Below, one piece after another: positions 22,391-34,741 of a stretch of 64,000 nucleotides of DNA. Source of the DNA: Cinnamomum chago (lineage: Eukaryota > Streptophyta > Magnoliopsida > Laurales > Lauraceae); assembly GCA_038049695.1 (NCBI GenBank), contig CP142453.1, forward strand, positions 124,533,001-124,597,000, given 5' to 3'. The stretch's first letter is position 1; each line of letters opens with the position of its first letter. A program made the translations under genes and the position numbers. Under the pieces are notes generated by a model. The model did no database searches. It was not told the DNA's origin and was given only the letters and a program-made list of their open reading frames with translations.

Positions 22391-25300
22391 ATGGATTCGC
22401 TAGCAACTATTTCCATCAGTCGTCAGTCATGGACTTACGTTGAAATTGCTCTACTGCTTCTCCTCTCTTCGGTGCAGCACTCCTCGCAGAGCCACCATGC
22501 TGTGCGACAGGTAGTTGAAAGAGCCAACAGCTACGGCCCTTTCATAGGCCTTGTAATGGCCTACTCCACAGAAGAAATGGCTCTTCAATCTTCAGGTCTC
22601 TTCATCCCTTCCAAGGAAGTGCCATTCGTCGATTTGTCAGGTAATCTTCTCTCACTTTCCTCTGTTTGTTTGGGAAACGATTCAGTTCATCTTTTCCATC
22701 AGATAGGATAGCCTGAGGAATTCCTTCGTGGAGCGTGTCGGCGGATCAGAACCGTTGAATCCAGTGGGGCCCACCATGGGTAATTGATACGGAACAACTT
22801 GACCGACAGCTCTACTTGCTGGCCTGCTATTTGTCCATTTTTTCACATGTGTCTTAAGACCCTTTTTTTATAATAATGTTCAAATGCAGCATGGTTGTGC
22901 CATTCGTGGGGTCCAGATCGATGTGATGCTCAAATCCATAATTTGGGTCCAAGGTTTAGATTTAATATGACCCTAGTGTGTTGGATCCAGCTCAAGTTTC
23001 AAAACAATTAAAGTTGGGCCGCCTTAAATTGAGCACATGTTAAATAGTGGACTGCACTTTTATCTATTTGATCACTTTTGACCACGTGCTTACAGATGGT
23101 CGGTTCTCCCACGAGTGACACCCTATTTGGTCCCACTTTTGATCAGCATAGGCTCTTTACACTCTCATCAAGTCTGCACTCATAATCTGGCATTAAGCCC
23201 AATTTTACACCTATTCAAAATCCACTGTTGAGTAGACATCTAAGTGACTGGTGCATACCTGTTGGATCACATGTAAGTTTTGTGGGTCATCCTCTCCTAG
23301 GAGAACAGTGAGAAACAGCTTTGTGGGACCCACATGAGCCTATATCATGAGCAGGCCAGGGATGGAAAATCTCAATGAGACAGAGTGGTGTGCAAAAACA
23401 TCAACCCCAGTAGATGATTCTACCTCCTTGATCTATGAGTCTCGAGTTTAATAGTTTTATAAAGCAACTTTTTTTTATTTCAATGCAATGGTAAATAGTG
23501 TTGGTGTTATACCATTATTAACATGAATCCTAAGATCGTGAACAACATGATAGTCACATGCAAGATTTAATTTTAAATAAGTTGAAGAGTATCTCCAGAC
23601 ATCCTGATGCAGAGAGCTTTCCGATCCTGCTGTCTGGCGCTGTTGTTGAGATCCGTCGAAGAAGAGGCTGGGTGAATGGTTTCGGTTTCTCTCTCCTTGC
23701 CTATAAACCTTAATGTGTTGAGTTTTGTGTGTAGCCTTTGTGATGAACGAAATACTTTATTTATAGGTGGAGATGATCAAATTCCAAATTAGGTTTACTT
23801 TAGATTTAATCTCAACCATCCATCAAGGTAGAGAATATTATGCAACATATCTCATTAGGAAACCGTTTTTGAGTAATTAATAGCATATATCCTATGAAAA
23901 CGAAATTCCTATAATGACCACACTTCTAGAAAGGAAATGACTTGTGGTCCAAATAATGGGCCTAAAAGTAATTTCCTTACAGTTGGATGAGTGACAAATT
24001 TGAGGCATGGGAATTCACTTAATTCTAGTGAGTATGAAGGGGTTGGATTGCTAATCTGATTTCATGTGGGATCTACAAAGCGCTCTCTCTCATGGCTGCC
24101 TTAGGAGAGGGCTGACCTGACCATTATCATTGTTGTCGTTAAATAGATGAGTATTGAAAGTTTCATGCGATGGTTTTGCAGGACGGAGATTCCACATTGG
24201 CACCATTGCGGACGTAGATGTAATTTTTGTTATGTCCGGGCAGCGAAGGGTAATATTCAAACCTCGTGTTACACATTGCCTTACACCTACGGTCCTACAT
24301 GCCAAAGCACAGCTGTTTGTATTTGCAATGATGAAAGTGTCTCCATCCACCAGTCATGTGGTTAGAATCATCCAATTGCAGGGGCCCCATTGATGATGAT
24401 TCCGACCATTTGACCACCAGGTTTGAACTCCATGTAAGGCTGTGGCCAGGCCTTGTAGGCCCTGCTTTTGAACTGGTCATGATGCATTGAAGTCTTCTTC
24501 ATACATTGGAGTCTACTTTTAGATGGCTCAACCCATTACACTGTCCATGATGCATTCTAGACCCAGTTTAAATCCATTTGAACGGACTGCAGGTGATGCA
24601 CTTGGGTCCACGGAACTTGGTTGCCTAAGTTTAGCTGTAAATCTAATTACCTGAAAGCAATTAATTATGTCAATCAACAAAACAACTCTTACTTACAGAA
24701 ACTTAGGTGGTTAATTATCCAAATGCGTGAATTCCTTGCTTACACATAAACCAAGTTACCTGCATTCGATCTATGAAGACCCAAACTGGCCCTAAACTGG
24801 CCCTAGCCTGATTGTCTGATCCCTTCTACAACGTATAGTACAATTTGTGTTTAGCAAAAGTAACTGTTTTTTTTTTTTTTTTTTTTTTCCTTCTTCTTCT
24901 TCTTCTTCTTGTACAGTTGAATGCAGGAATTACTGTACAAATTCTTCTTGATCTCTTTGACATCCGAGGAATCGTTCATTACGGGACGGCCGGAAGTGCT
25001 AATGATTCATTGTCTTTCGGAGATGTTAGCATTCCCAAGTTCGTCGCCTTCACTGGTTCTTGGAAATGGACGGTAAATTTAAGTTTTAAAAAATCATGTA
25101 TGGCAATTGGCAAATCCAAAAGATGCATAATGACAGTTCCAACTTCCATCCAACTCCTCATCCTCAAATTAGTCTTATAAATGAAAGGCCACATGAGGTT
25201 GTGGTTCATGGTTCAGTGATGTAATATGATGGTGGGATGCTCCAAAAAATCCTCCCAGATCAAAAAGATTCATCTATCCAATCATTGGTGTGTGGAGATT

Positions 25301-27776
25301 TTTAAGGGCCAAGAAAAAAAGAAAAAGATGGGAAAAAGAAAAAAAAAATCTATACATTTGGATGGCTATGATCTACTAAATCAGCTGAAGTCAATTTCAA
25401 CAAAATCTTTATTATAGGACTGGTCTCATTGGGAAACTAAGAGCAGTCACTATTGGTGCATTTCAGTGGGAAATACCATTTGTTTTTCTCATAAGACTTG
25501 TAATCCCATAATGGGCGCAATTTTTTAGTTATAGTAAATACATTTAGACAATGATGAACGGTCTGGATTGCAAGGATCTGCTGAAATGCGCCAATCACAA
25601 CTAGTCCTGCCTTTTCAGTTTATTGCTATTCACTGATTTTAGAGAACATTTGGCTCAAAGATAGTTTTCTTCCATTTCTGTTGAGCTACAGAAATTCAAT
25701 AAGTCCGAGGGAGGGCAGTTGACGGAGCTGATGTTTGCAGTGTACAATTTCCCAGCTGAGGGTGAGAATTTACTGTCAGGGGTAGAATTCAAACCAGAAG
25801 AACTCTTCTCTGTTAACCACACCATGGAGGAAGTATTCTGGCTGGAAATTAACAGCGTGTGGTTACAAGCAGCTGGGAAGCTTCAGGTGAGTCGTTTGTA
25901 TCACCAAAATATAAGCATCACTGATGTCTTATCCATTTAGGATATCCAAAGAAGATGACAACAAAGTTTATTTTGTGACACTAAGCCCTGTTTGTTTGCA
26001 TTAAAATAGATAAGAATTGAATATATAGGGAGCGTAGAAATGATGTTCAAAGGCGAATTTTCAAAAATGACATCCAATAGCATCTTCTTTTGATTCTATT
26101 TTCCCAAAAGAAAATTGATATTTGTGTTCATTTTTTAAATTTACCCTTTATCTCCATTTTTTTACCATCCCATGTATCCATTTCTCATGTATTCTAATGC
26201 AAACAAACATGCACAACATTCCTACTTCATTTCAATTCAATGTGGTTGGGTGACTGAAATATCCATGTAAATGTTTAGCTTCTTCATTAATACGTGCTAA
26301 ATGAGATTAATTTTGAGTTTATATGATTTTTCATTTTCCACTTCCATTCTGTTTAGGGTGGTCCACCTCTGATGGATGCAACCCTTTCACTGCAATGTCC
26401 CATAATTGACACTCACTCCAATTTGATATTCATCCAACCTATATTCACTATTAAATTAAATCTGTGAGAGAGAGAACTATGAGAGGTCTAGTTGAGGGAG
26501 AATGCCATGGTAGGCCACCTAGGTAGGTAGGGTCATATTGATTTCTTTGATTTTATCTGGAAAAAAATTGTATCTCCAACTTTTCATATCATGTGGAATT
26601 CCACATCACAGGTCACTACTATCTTGAGAGGGATTTTATTGTGGTTCTTTTAAATAAATAGCTTAGAAAATCAAATAAAAACTGGAAATATTTTTTTAAA
26701 AGGATAGTTTTCTTTTGTTAGAATTACAACTCAAATACTACTATTTTTGTTTAAAAGACACACCAAGGTATTGTTTTTTTAGTAAGTTGGCTTAGAGTAC
26801 AAATTTAGAGCAAATTTTGATCATTTTCTTGATTATTTCCTTTCTTTTCTCCTCTGTAGTGGGTAGACTTTGTTTGTCATCTGAACCATCCTGATCTAGA
26901 CCAATTCCCCTGCAGAGAAAGAAGAAAGAAAAGTTCTTATTATGAAACAATATCAATAGGAGCATTGGAGTAAATAATGATAAAAAGTAGCACGCGTTGT
27001 TGTTAAAACTCTGAATATGATGTAAAATTATTGTCAATTGCAGGGTTTGGAGCTGCAAAGATGTGCTAATGAGATTTACTGCTTGCCATACACTCCTAAA
27101 GTAGTACTTGGACTAAAAGGTTCAACGGCTGACATATTTGTAGATAATGCAGCATATCGGAATTTTCTTTTCGAGTCATTCCAGGTCTCGACCGTCGATG
27201 AAGAGAGCGCTGCAGTCGTAATGGTTAGTCTCCAATCAACTTAATGAACTGAACTTGTTCACTTATAATAATAACTGTTCTGTTTCTTGCAAAATAGATG
27301 CAGTCATTGCAGAAAGTAACTCATTTGTGTTTTGTTCGTGACATTCTAGTGGACCTCACTTGTAGTATGACTATGATATGGCCTTTTCTCTGTCCTGCAG
27401 ACTTGTATATCTTCACTTATAGTTATTACTGTTCTGTTTCTTGCAAAATAGATGCAGTCATTGCAGAAAGTAACTCATTTGTGTTTTGTTCATGACATTC
27501 TAATGGACCTCACTTGTAGTATGACTATGATATGGCCTTGTCTCTGTCCTGCAGACTTGTATGTCTTCAGGGGTGCCTGCTATTGTGTTCCGGGGGGTGT
27601 CGGATTTGGCAGGTGGAGAAGAAACATGGTCCTCAACTGAATTGAGTTCCCTGGCAGCTACCAATGCTCTCACAGTTGCAATTGAGTTTATACGGTTGAT
27701 TGGAAAAGAATCAGGAATTGATCATAAGCAGAGTGGTGATTCACCTCATGGATTGAAGTCCTGGAGAAATGGATGA
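22391..27776 (+). CDS. Bark storage protein / nucleoside phosphorylase-like protein
   Basis: Six exons (22391-22640, 24182-24249, 24917-25072, 25692-25886, 27044-27223, 27555-27776) join in frame into 356 codons, close to the family's usual length. Residues 1-34 are a signal peptide (EIALLLLLSSV core). The rest is a PNP/UDP phosphorylase fold: GPFIGLVMAYSTEEMAL near 50-66, GRRFHIGTIADVDVIFVMSG near 84-103, LNAGITVQILLDLF from 107, GTAGSAN near 125, and VFRGVSDLAGG near 294-304 with Asp300 in the position of the catalytic Asp of MTA/SAH nucleosidases. In poplar, relatives are vacuolar nitrogen-storage proteins; enzyme activity of this copy is unknown. Odd points: QRR at 104-106 replaces the usual glycine-containing Leu-Gly-Met-like residues, and intron 5 has a duplicated splice acceptor. 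A decayed copia LTR sits 249 bp upstream. Introns 1 (1.5 kb) and 4 (1.2 kb) hold no other gene. Confidence 0.9.
24867..24910 (+). repeat. T22 run and (TTC)n tract before exon 3
   Basis: A run of about 22 T is followed by seven TTC units directly upstream of the GTACAG acceptor of exon 3 of the bark-storage-protein-like gene. It acts as an unusually long polypyrimidine tract and is likely to vary in length. Confidence 0.85.
25985..26210. mobile_element. MITE of the GTTTGTTTGCATT family, in intron 4
   Basis: The left end reads GCCCTGTTTGTTTGCATTAA and the right end reads TCTAATGCAAACAAACATGC, giving inverted termini of about 20 bp extended by 'AATAGATAAGAATTGAAT'-like sequence. About 226 bp, non-coding. 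Related termini occur at 28711-29020 and 60830-61134. Confidence 0.65.
27261..27568 (+). repeat. 154-bp tandem duplication copying a 3' splice site
   Basis: Two units of 154 bp (about 27261-27414 and 27415-27568) differ at only a few positions. Each contains the last 140 bases of intron 5, the acceptor TCCTGCAG and the first 14 bases of exon 6. The true exon 6 starts at 27555 and the duplicate acceptor ends at 27400. Splicing to the duplicate would read 16 codons and then meet an in-frame TAG in the repeat unit, giving a truncated product. Confidence 0.92.
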
Positions 27777-28341
27777 TGATTCACAGTTGTTTCAAATGTT
27801 TGTGATGACATAACTCTCATTTTAGTTACAAGTAGTGTTTCAGCACTCTCAGCCTCTACCATTCATGTAATTGCAGTTCCTGACATGGGTGAGTTGTGGC
27901 CCATTGTTACTATGACCATAAGTATGTGGTCTATCTCTTGTAATGTGTTAATAAATGGTTCAGAAAATAAAAAGAAAAAAAAGGAACCACTGTCCATGTT
28001 CCTCTGATGATAAAATAGCAGTTGGATAGGCCAACAGATGAAATTTTCACGCCAAGGGCCATCCATTTACCCAAATCCTCCAATGAGCATGCACATTTGG
28101 ATCTTCTCAGACCCAGTGCTTACAACTCATTTTATCCATAGATGATGGCAACAACTTAATAAACAAGCAGTAGTGGGAGCATTGATGTAAAGTAAGTTAC
28201 TCTAAATTGAGTATGTATAGGTTTCCCCTTGATGATTCTTTCTAAATTTATAATTTTATCTTCAATAGGCTTTATCCTTCATGGTCAGATCATGACTGTT
28301 GTCTGGAAGCCTATTGTCTCTGGAAGTGTATTGTCTCTAAC
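27777..28341. other. 3' flank of the bark-storage-protein-like gene
   Basis: Contains the 3' untranslated region, whose end is not defined. An AATAAA-like signal occurs as TAATAAATGG near 27949. No other gene is seen. Confidence 0.4.
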
Positions 28342-28445
28342 ATTTAAAGTAGTCCTAAATTCCCCATCCAAATTGAGGCCTTTGTTGACTGTTATTTAAA
28401 GTAGTCTTAAATTCCCCATCCAAATTGGGGCCTCTGTTGACTGTT
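28342..28445. repeat. Two-copy tandem repeat, 52-bp period
   Basis: Copies 28342-28393 and 28394-28445 begin ATTTAAAGTAGTC and end TTGACTGTT. They differ at three positions, all transitions. Confidence 0.92.
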
Positions 28446-28710
28446 TGTATGTACATTCTCTTGCTTGTGACTATAAACCACTTCTTAGTTTCCACATGTT
28501 CTTCTGTACAAGTTGTCCTTTTGATTTAACTTATTAAGACAGACGGGGTCTGTGGACAGTTGCAATCAGACAGCGACCTGATCATTATCTACCCAGGTTT
28601 TGTTTTTTTTTTTGGAGGAATATATGCTCAGTTGAGGGGGATGTTTCTAACCCAAGGTTGAGTGGGTCTGACATGAAGGAGGACCTGGATCCGAACTTTG
28701 AAATTTACTC
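28446..28710. other. Intergenic; no gene seen
   Basis: Spacer with a short T run near 28602. Nothing supported. Confidence 0.4.
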
Positions 28711-29020
28711 TTTGTTTGCATGGAACACACAAAAATTGAATACATGGAAATTTATGTCATGGCTGATTAAAAACTGAATGTCTAAGGTGAGTATAAAAAG
28801 ATGGCCATCAAATAACTAATCTTTTAATGAAAAGTGAACTAATAGAATACGCGAAATGAATATTCAAGCACCGCTTTAGTAATTCAATTCCTTTGAAAGT
28901 CGAAGTCAATAACCCACTTACAATACACCAATATATCCTTCCCAGCTCACCTTATATCGTTTGCATGTCACCTGTATAATAATCCGCCGATAGAGCTATG
29001 TATTCTAATTCAAACAAACA
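28711..29020. mobile_element. MITE of the GTTTGTTTGCATT family
   Basis: The left end is TTTGTTTGCATGGAACAC followed by AATTGAATACATGG. The right end is TATGTATTCTAATTCAAACAAACA. These are imperfect inverted termini of the same family as 25985-26210. The core is AT-rich and non-coding. Confidence 0.55.
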
Positions 29021-29749
29021 TCGGGGTTAGGGTAATTTGACGAGCTCATTCTTTCCATTTCAATTGTGAATCAACATTAAATATTTTTCAGCAATTTGAC
29101 ATACATCGAAGTGGTTCCCACCAAAATATTTACATATGTACGAGCATTTGCTCTCGAGAATACCTATGTAAAATCATGTCAAACTTTTTCAAATACCATG
29201 AATGAAACTTGCAAATTACCATAAACCAGAACCAAATAGTAAAAATTATATGATAACAAACCATTAACAGTAAAGTAAAGCTATTTTCAAAATTCTAATA
29301 TTTATTATTGTTTTACTAATGATATCCCAAAATCCAAAATGTCGTGATATTTACTTAATAGCTACCGTTTCAGTGGGCCAATGAAAACGTCCCAAATGGC
29401 AGAACTCTAGTCATGCAAAAAGCATCTTACCCGAAAGTTCGGTTCCTCAGCGTCTCTCTCACAGGCTTACCATGGCCCCACCATTGATCATCGAGACATC
29501 TCTTTCTCCACACGTCTGTTCTCAAGTTTTAATTCAATGGGAACCCTTTCCTTTTTCTTTTTTTTTTGCATTGAAATAGATAGAAATTAATATATAAAAA
29601 AGATTTTATGGACCAAGCTGAATCTGATACTATGAAGTTGGATTTAAAGGGGAAGAAGGGGTTAGTTGGTCGAGGTGAAAAGAGCAGAAGGACGGAAGGA
29701 AATGAGAAAGAAGGAGAATAAACGAGTTGAGATATCTCCATACACAGTT

Positions 29750-29804
<55 letters not shown>

Positions 29805-30699
29805 TGAGCGGAGATATCACTTTAGATTTTTTTATGAATTTGATTATGAAGATGATATCATCATTTAACTGTGAAGAAAACGGAAAAATGAGCAAAGATG
29901 TTTTCTCTCGTATATGCAGTTGAGTGGAGATATCACTGCTCAAAGAAAAATAAATAAATAAAAAAGGGCAATTGGACTACTACAGTCGATTCATATCTTT
30001 TATGTTCATTTTGGTCTATAGTGAATCTAAAGAGAGTTTTCTGAAAAATTAATTTTTTTTCTTTTATTGATAAAGAAAGACTTCATTGAAAAAAAGGGAG
30101 TTGTAAGAGAGTCCTCATATCCTGTATTTGAAATCGCCTTAGATTTATCTTTTGTGCATTTGTGTGGGTTCATTGTGCACCACTCAAAAAATTCATCCTA
30201 CTGGGTCAAAGAACTACCCACGTTATAATATTTTTTTATTTTAAAATTTATCTTTAATTTATATTTTTAACAAGATTATGTATTCAATTCCCATTCCCAT
30301 GTATTTCAATAAAAACAAGGGCATAGAGTTAGTACCTCTCTAAAATCAAGCACATGATGATCAATACAAACATAAGTGTTATTAATGGATGTATCAATCA
30401 CAGGGGGGCCCAACTTGTATCCAAGCAAAGTCAGATCACATGCCACTGGAGAGGATGAAATTCACCATGTGCCGTCAGATCATCAACAAGTGGGCCAGGT
30501 GTAGTTCCATCAGTCCCACTCACGGGAAGCCTGTGGGAGGGGAGACCTGAGACACTCATCCTCCTCTTCCTCCACATCTGCAAGTGGACGTGGACGATTT
30601 CCTTGTAACACACTCTTCGCATCCTACGCCAATCTCTCGATAGACGGCGCATTTCTCCAATATCCATTTTCTCACAGGAAAACAGAATCCTCGATCCTA
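29021..30699. other. Intergenic; no gene seen
   Basis: AT-rich spacer. Termini resembling the same MITE family appear near 29567 ('ttgcattgaaatagatagaaatt') and 30275-30320 ('tattcaattcccattcccatg'), so 29567-30320 may be a larger or composite member. Frames here (29662-29943, 30431-30667, minus) have no recognisable domain. Confidence 0.4.
29749..29802. repeat. (CA)n(TA)n microsatellite
   Basis: A run of CA followed by about 21 TA units, all alternating pyrimidine-purine over about 54 bp. Confidence 0.93.
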
Positions 30700-30911
30700 T
30701 TGCATTTTCTTCGAAAAACCGCTCAATCCATCCTTTTCATTTCCCCGCCTCCAAGCAAAAGAATCGCCCTTTTCCATGGAAATCAGCTCCTCAGTCTCTC
30801 TCGTTCCGCTTTCTTCCTAAAATCCGATTCGATCCGATATTCTTCTAAATCCGCCGAGATTCTTCGAGCTCTGTAACGGAAGTTTTAGCTGGTTTCGTGC
30901 GCATTGGAACT
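30700..30911 (+). promoter_or_regulatory. Probable 5' UTR and core promoter of the acyltransferase gene
   Basis: The 210 bases before the ATG are rich in CT and TTC/TCC runs (for example TCAGTCTCTCTCGTTCCGC near 30791), as in many plant plastid-protein leaders. No clear TATA box was found, so the transcription start is not fixed. Confidence 0.35.
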
Positions 30912-33900
30912 ATGTCTATCTTTTCTGCTTCTCCTTCGATTTCTGGATCCTTTTCGACAGCTAGGGTTTCATATTCATCTGCTTCTTGTAGTCGGATTTC
31001 TCGGATTTCTTGCGGTTTTTCGGTTCGAAGAAGCAGGAGGCAATGCCCTTGCGCGATCTACGCGTCGAATGTGAGGGCGATGGGGGGATTGGTGGAGGAT
31101 AAGAGAGCATCTGTAGCCTTGGGTTTGGGATCACAGCAAGAAGTTGGGCATTCGAGGGTTTTTCTTGATGTTCGAAGCGAGGAAGGTGAGTATTCATTAC
31201 GCTTTTGTACTTTCTGCTTCTGCTTCTTGTTGAATTAATTTTACTCTTTCTTGTTTACTTGATCTTTTCTTCATTTCATAGAGATTGAATTCGGAGCAAA
31301 ATGAGTATCAAGTTAGATTTAAGATAATCCATGGTCAATCCAATGGTTCATAATGATAAGAGTATCAAATTGCTAGCTTTGTGGGTACATTGCCATTGCC
31401 AATTGCTTATTAGATTAACATCTTTTTTGGGTACATGTGGGCATAGTTTTCAAAATTGAAATCGTATAGCAAATCGTTCTTGCCCATGAATCGAATTAAA
31501 TTGCGAATGTCCCGTGAATAGTAGGATTTTTTATTTTTCTAATAAAAATGAAAAATAATTAAAAATTAAAAGAAAAAAAGGAAAAAGTAACCATTCATAA
31601 CCATCCATTTTTTTCATTTATAGTAGTATAAATATAATAACAAGTAAAGTCTATCATACAATCATATCAAGAACATGATGACATATGTTGTTATATATAT
31701 ATATGAAATAAATGATGTGTAAATAGTGAAATAAGTTTAAAGTATCAATATATGTTTTTTTATTATATTTAAATCTAAATAGAAAAATAAAACAAAATCC
31801 AAACCATCACTCTTACACGGTAGGATATCTCTTAAAGTTAAGAAAGTGTTCACGAAGAAAAAATAGATTAAAAAAAGAAGAAGATATAAACAAGCACCAT
31901 ACGTACAGTCGAATGCTTCAGTTAAATGCATTTTCTTTATTCATTTTTAAAACCTTGTCAAAGCCGTAAAAAATTCTTATGAGGTTTCGTAAACTACTAA
32001 ATAACCTTTAAAAAATACAAACGATAAAAGAAAGAGAGAATAAAGAAAGAAAAATGGTAAAAGATTATTAATATTAGCTTATTGGCTATAGCCATTCTCG
32101 CTTAGTCGAATCGCTTGAATTGTAAGATTCAATGAAACGAGTATCGAATCGTAGGATTCACACCTGATTCTTAAGATTTATTTGTAAATGGGATTCATTA
32201 CATAGATACGAATCGTTTTCCTTAAGATTCGGGATACGAATCATTGGATTCTGATAACTATGCATGTGGGTTTAGTTATATGTGTAGGTTCTGAAATTTC
32301 CTTTTGGAAGTTATGGTCACTGCCAACTTGTGCAGTCATACTTCTTTATTTTGGTTACAAATGAATAACTGGTTTACTGCTTTTGTTTATGATGTGTATG
32401 TAACCGCAGAGCTGCTCTCTGGTCTTAGAAAGGAAGTGGAATCTGGAAGGTTGCCTTCAGATATTGCTGATAGGATGGAGGAAGTATATCACAATTATCG
32501 GAATGCAGTAAGTAACCAGATCTAAATACAGGCTGGAAAATATATTTCACTTGTGCATTTTCATGGAATTTTTTGGTACATTTGAGATTCTAATTCATGC
32601 ATTCTACTCACACACCCATGTCCCTAACCTGCGGAGTTAGTCAATGTATGAATATTTAGTGATTTTTGTGGCGCACATGAATTCTTAAGATAATAACAGT
32701 TATGGACTATTTGGGATGTTTTGGCATCATTAGACATGTTAATGCCTGAGGCAGCTGTTTTTGGTATTCGATTTACCCTTGCTTTGTTTCTGCTCTTCTT
32801 TTTTTTACCATCCATTTGATAGAAAACTACATGGTTTAGATTAGATGAACAGGCATGATTTTTTTGGGATATACTCCTTCCGCAAATGGAGTCGCACTTT
32901 GAGTGGTCTGGATTGGATTGCATGTGCCATGCAATGATGGCCAAGTTGCCACGGCCCCACAGAGTTTTACAATTTCAAAGATACACATGAGAGAGCAATT
33001 AGAGCAAAAATGCAGCCCCTTCATTTGAAAAATGGTTGCTTGTGTTTTGGCTAAATTTTACTTAAACTGAAACTGGATCCACCATCAGATTGGTCACATG
33101 TAAAACACATGGTTGAAAAAAAAAAAAAACCTTCGAAGTGAAATCCATGTTTTACTGGTGATGAATCACACAGTGGGGTCAATTTTGGGTTGAGTTAGAC
33201 ATGGACTGGTGTTAATACATACGGGGCAGCGCTTTAATGTGGCTTGGATTTTTATGTAAGCCCCAATGATTGATTTATGGGACTCATCTTAGTAAACTTT
33301 ATGAGTATAGTTTGCTAGTAGTTTGTGAATCGAGCTTTGAATTGTTCGAAATGAACTATTGCCATTTGACGTCCTTATTATCAAAGTAGGAAACTATGCT
33401 TATGCTTACCATAGGTAGTCCCCATTGCAACTAGGGTGGCACATGAACAAGGAAATCTTGAAATCTATTTTGATTCTTGTTATTCTTTTCCCCTGAATTG
33501 TACTAAAGGAGAAAGCTTTCTTGGTGAATCTGGCAAGGAAATGTCTCTCTTTTTGTTACTCTTCTCTCTCCTGGCAGAAGAAATGATGTTACTCTTCTGG
33601 ATGATGTTGGAATTAATCATCTGATTTCATGACCATATCTTCTTATGTTTTCTTTCCATGCCATGCTTGCAAGTTTTGATGTAGAATGTCTTAATTTTTA
33701 GGAAGGTACAGTTAATATTTATCCTTCTATACCATCTAAAAAGAAACCCCTCCAACATAAGGAATTGCTTCATCATCTCTGTTTAGCTTCTCTAAAATTT
33801 TCAACTTTTTATAGGAGATGTTTGTATCTTGACAGGTTTTGCAAAGTGGAAATCCCAAGGCAAGGGAGATTATATTGTCAAATATGGCTGTTGCATTTGA

Positions 33901-34707
33901 CCGCATGTTATTGGATGTGGAGGTTTGATTCTTAATTTATTTCAATCTTTTTTCTTTTTGTGCGTTCTGCAGCACTTTGAATGCAAACATCTGCATTTAC
34001 AGGCATCTGACATCATGAAGCTTTATGTTTTTTGCAGGACCCTTTTACCTTTTCACCTTATCACAAAGCAATACGGGAGCCTTTTGACTATTACGTGTTT
34101 GGTCAAAAATATATCCGGCCATTGATAGATTTCAGGTTGTCCATTGATCTTGATGATGTGATTTATTATTTGCTTTTTAGGGCACTGTTGAAAACGTTGA
34201 TGAGGTTTGGGACAGTCCATGCAAACTTTTGTTAAGATTGATGTTAAGCAATTTTTTCAAGACATGCTCAAGGTAGCAACCTTGACCTCGAGGCCTAAGG
34301 ATTAAGTACTTACCTGAATATAAATTGTAATAAATAGGAGGTTTTTTGTTTTGGTTAGGTTTCTGGTTGTTTAACAAACTATCCTTTGATCAATTGAACT
34401 TATAGGCTATATAGCCATGTAGAGGTCCTATTCATGCTGGGACTCTGAAATTTGAATGTTTTTATCACTTGTTGCATGACCTGGGTCTAGCTATTAACAG
34501 AATTTTATACATGTTTCAAACAAAACTGTGTATGAAGCTTCTTTTCTGTGTAAATATTTTTTTCCATGTTTTCTGACCTTATAATCTTTTGTTCTTCAGA
34601 AGATCATATGTTGGCAACATCAAATATTTCTACGAGATAGAAATGAAGCTCCAAAAGGTGCGTATTTTCAGTTGACTATATTTTAATTGTGGTCTTCCTG
34701 TTGGTAG

Positions 34708-34741
<34 letters not shown>

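Noticed and set aside
23580..24060. Possible solo LTR in intron 1 of the bark-storage-protein-like gene
   Set aside because: The text around 'tataaaccttaatgtgttg' looks LTR-like, but no TG...CA borders or target duplication could be placed.
30897..30911. Non-ATG start 15 bases upstream of the acyltransferase ATG
   Set aside because: It begins with GTG; the ATG at 30912 gives a normal transit peptide.
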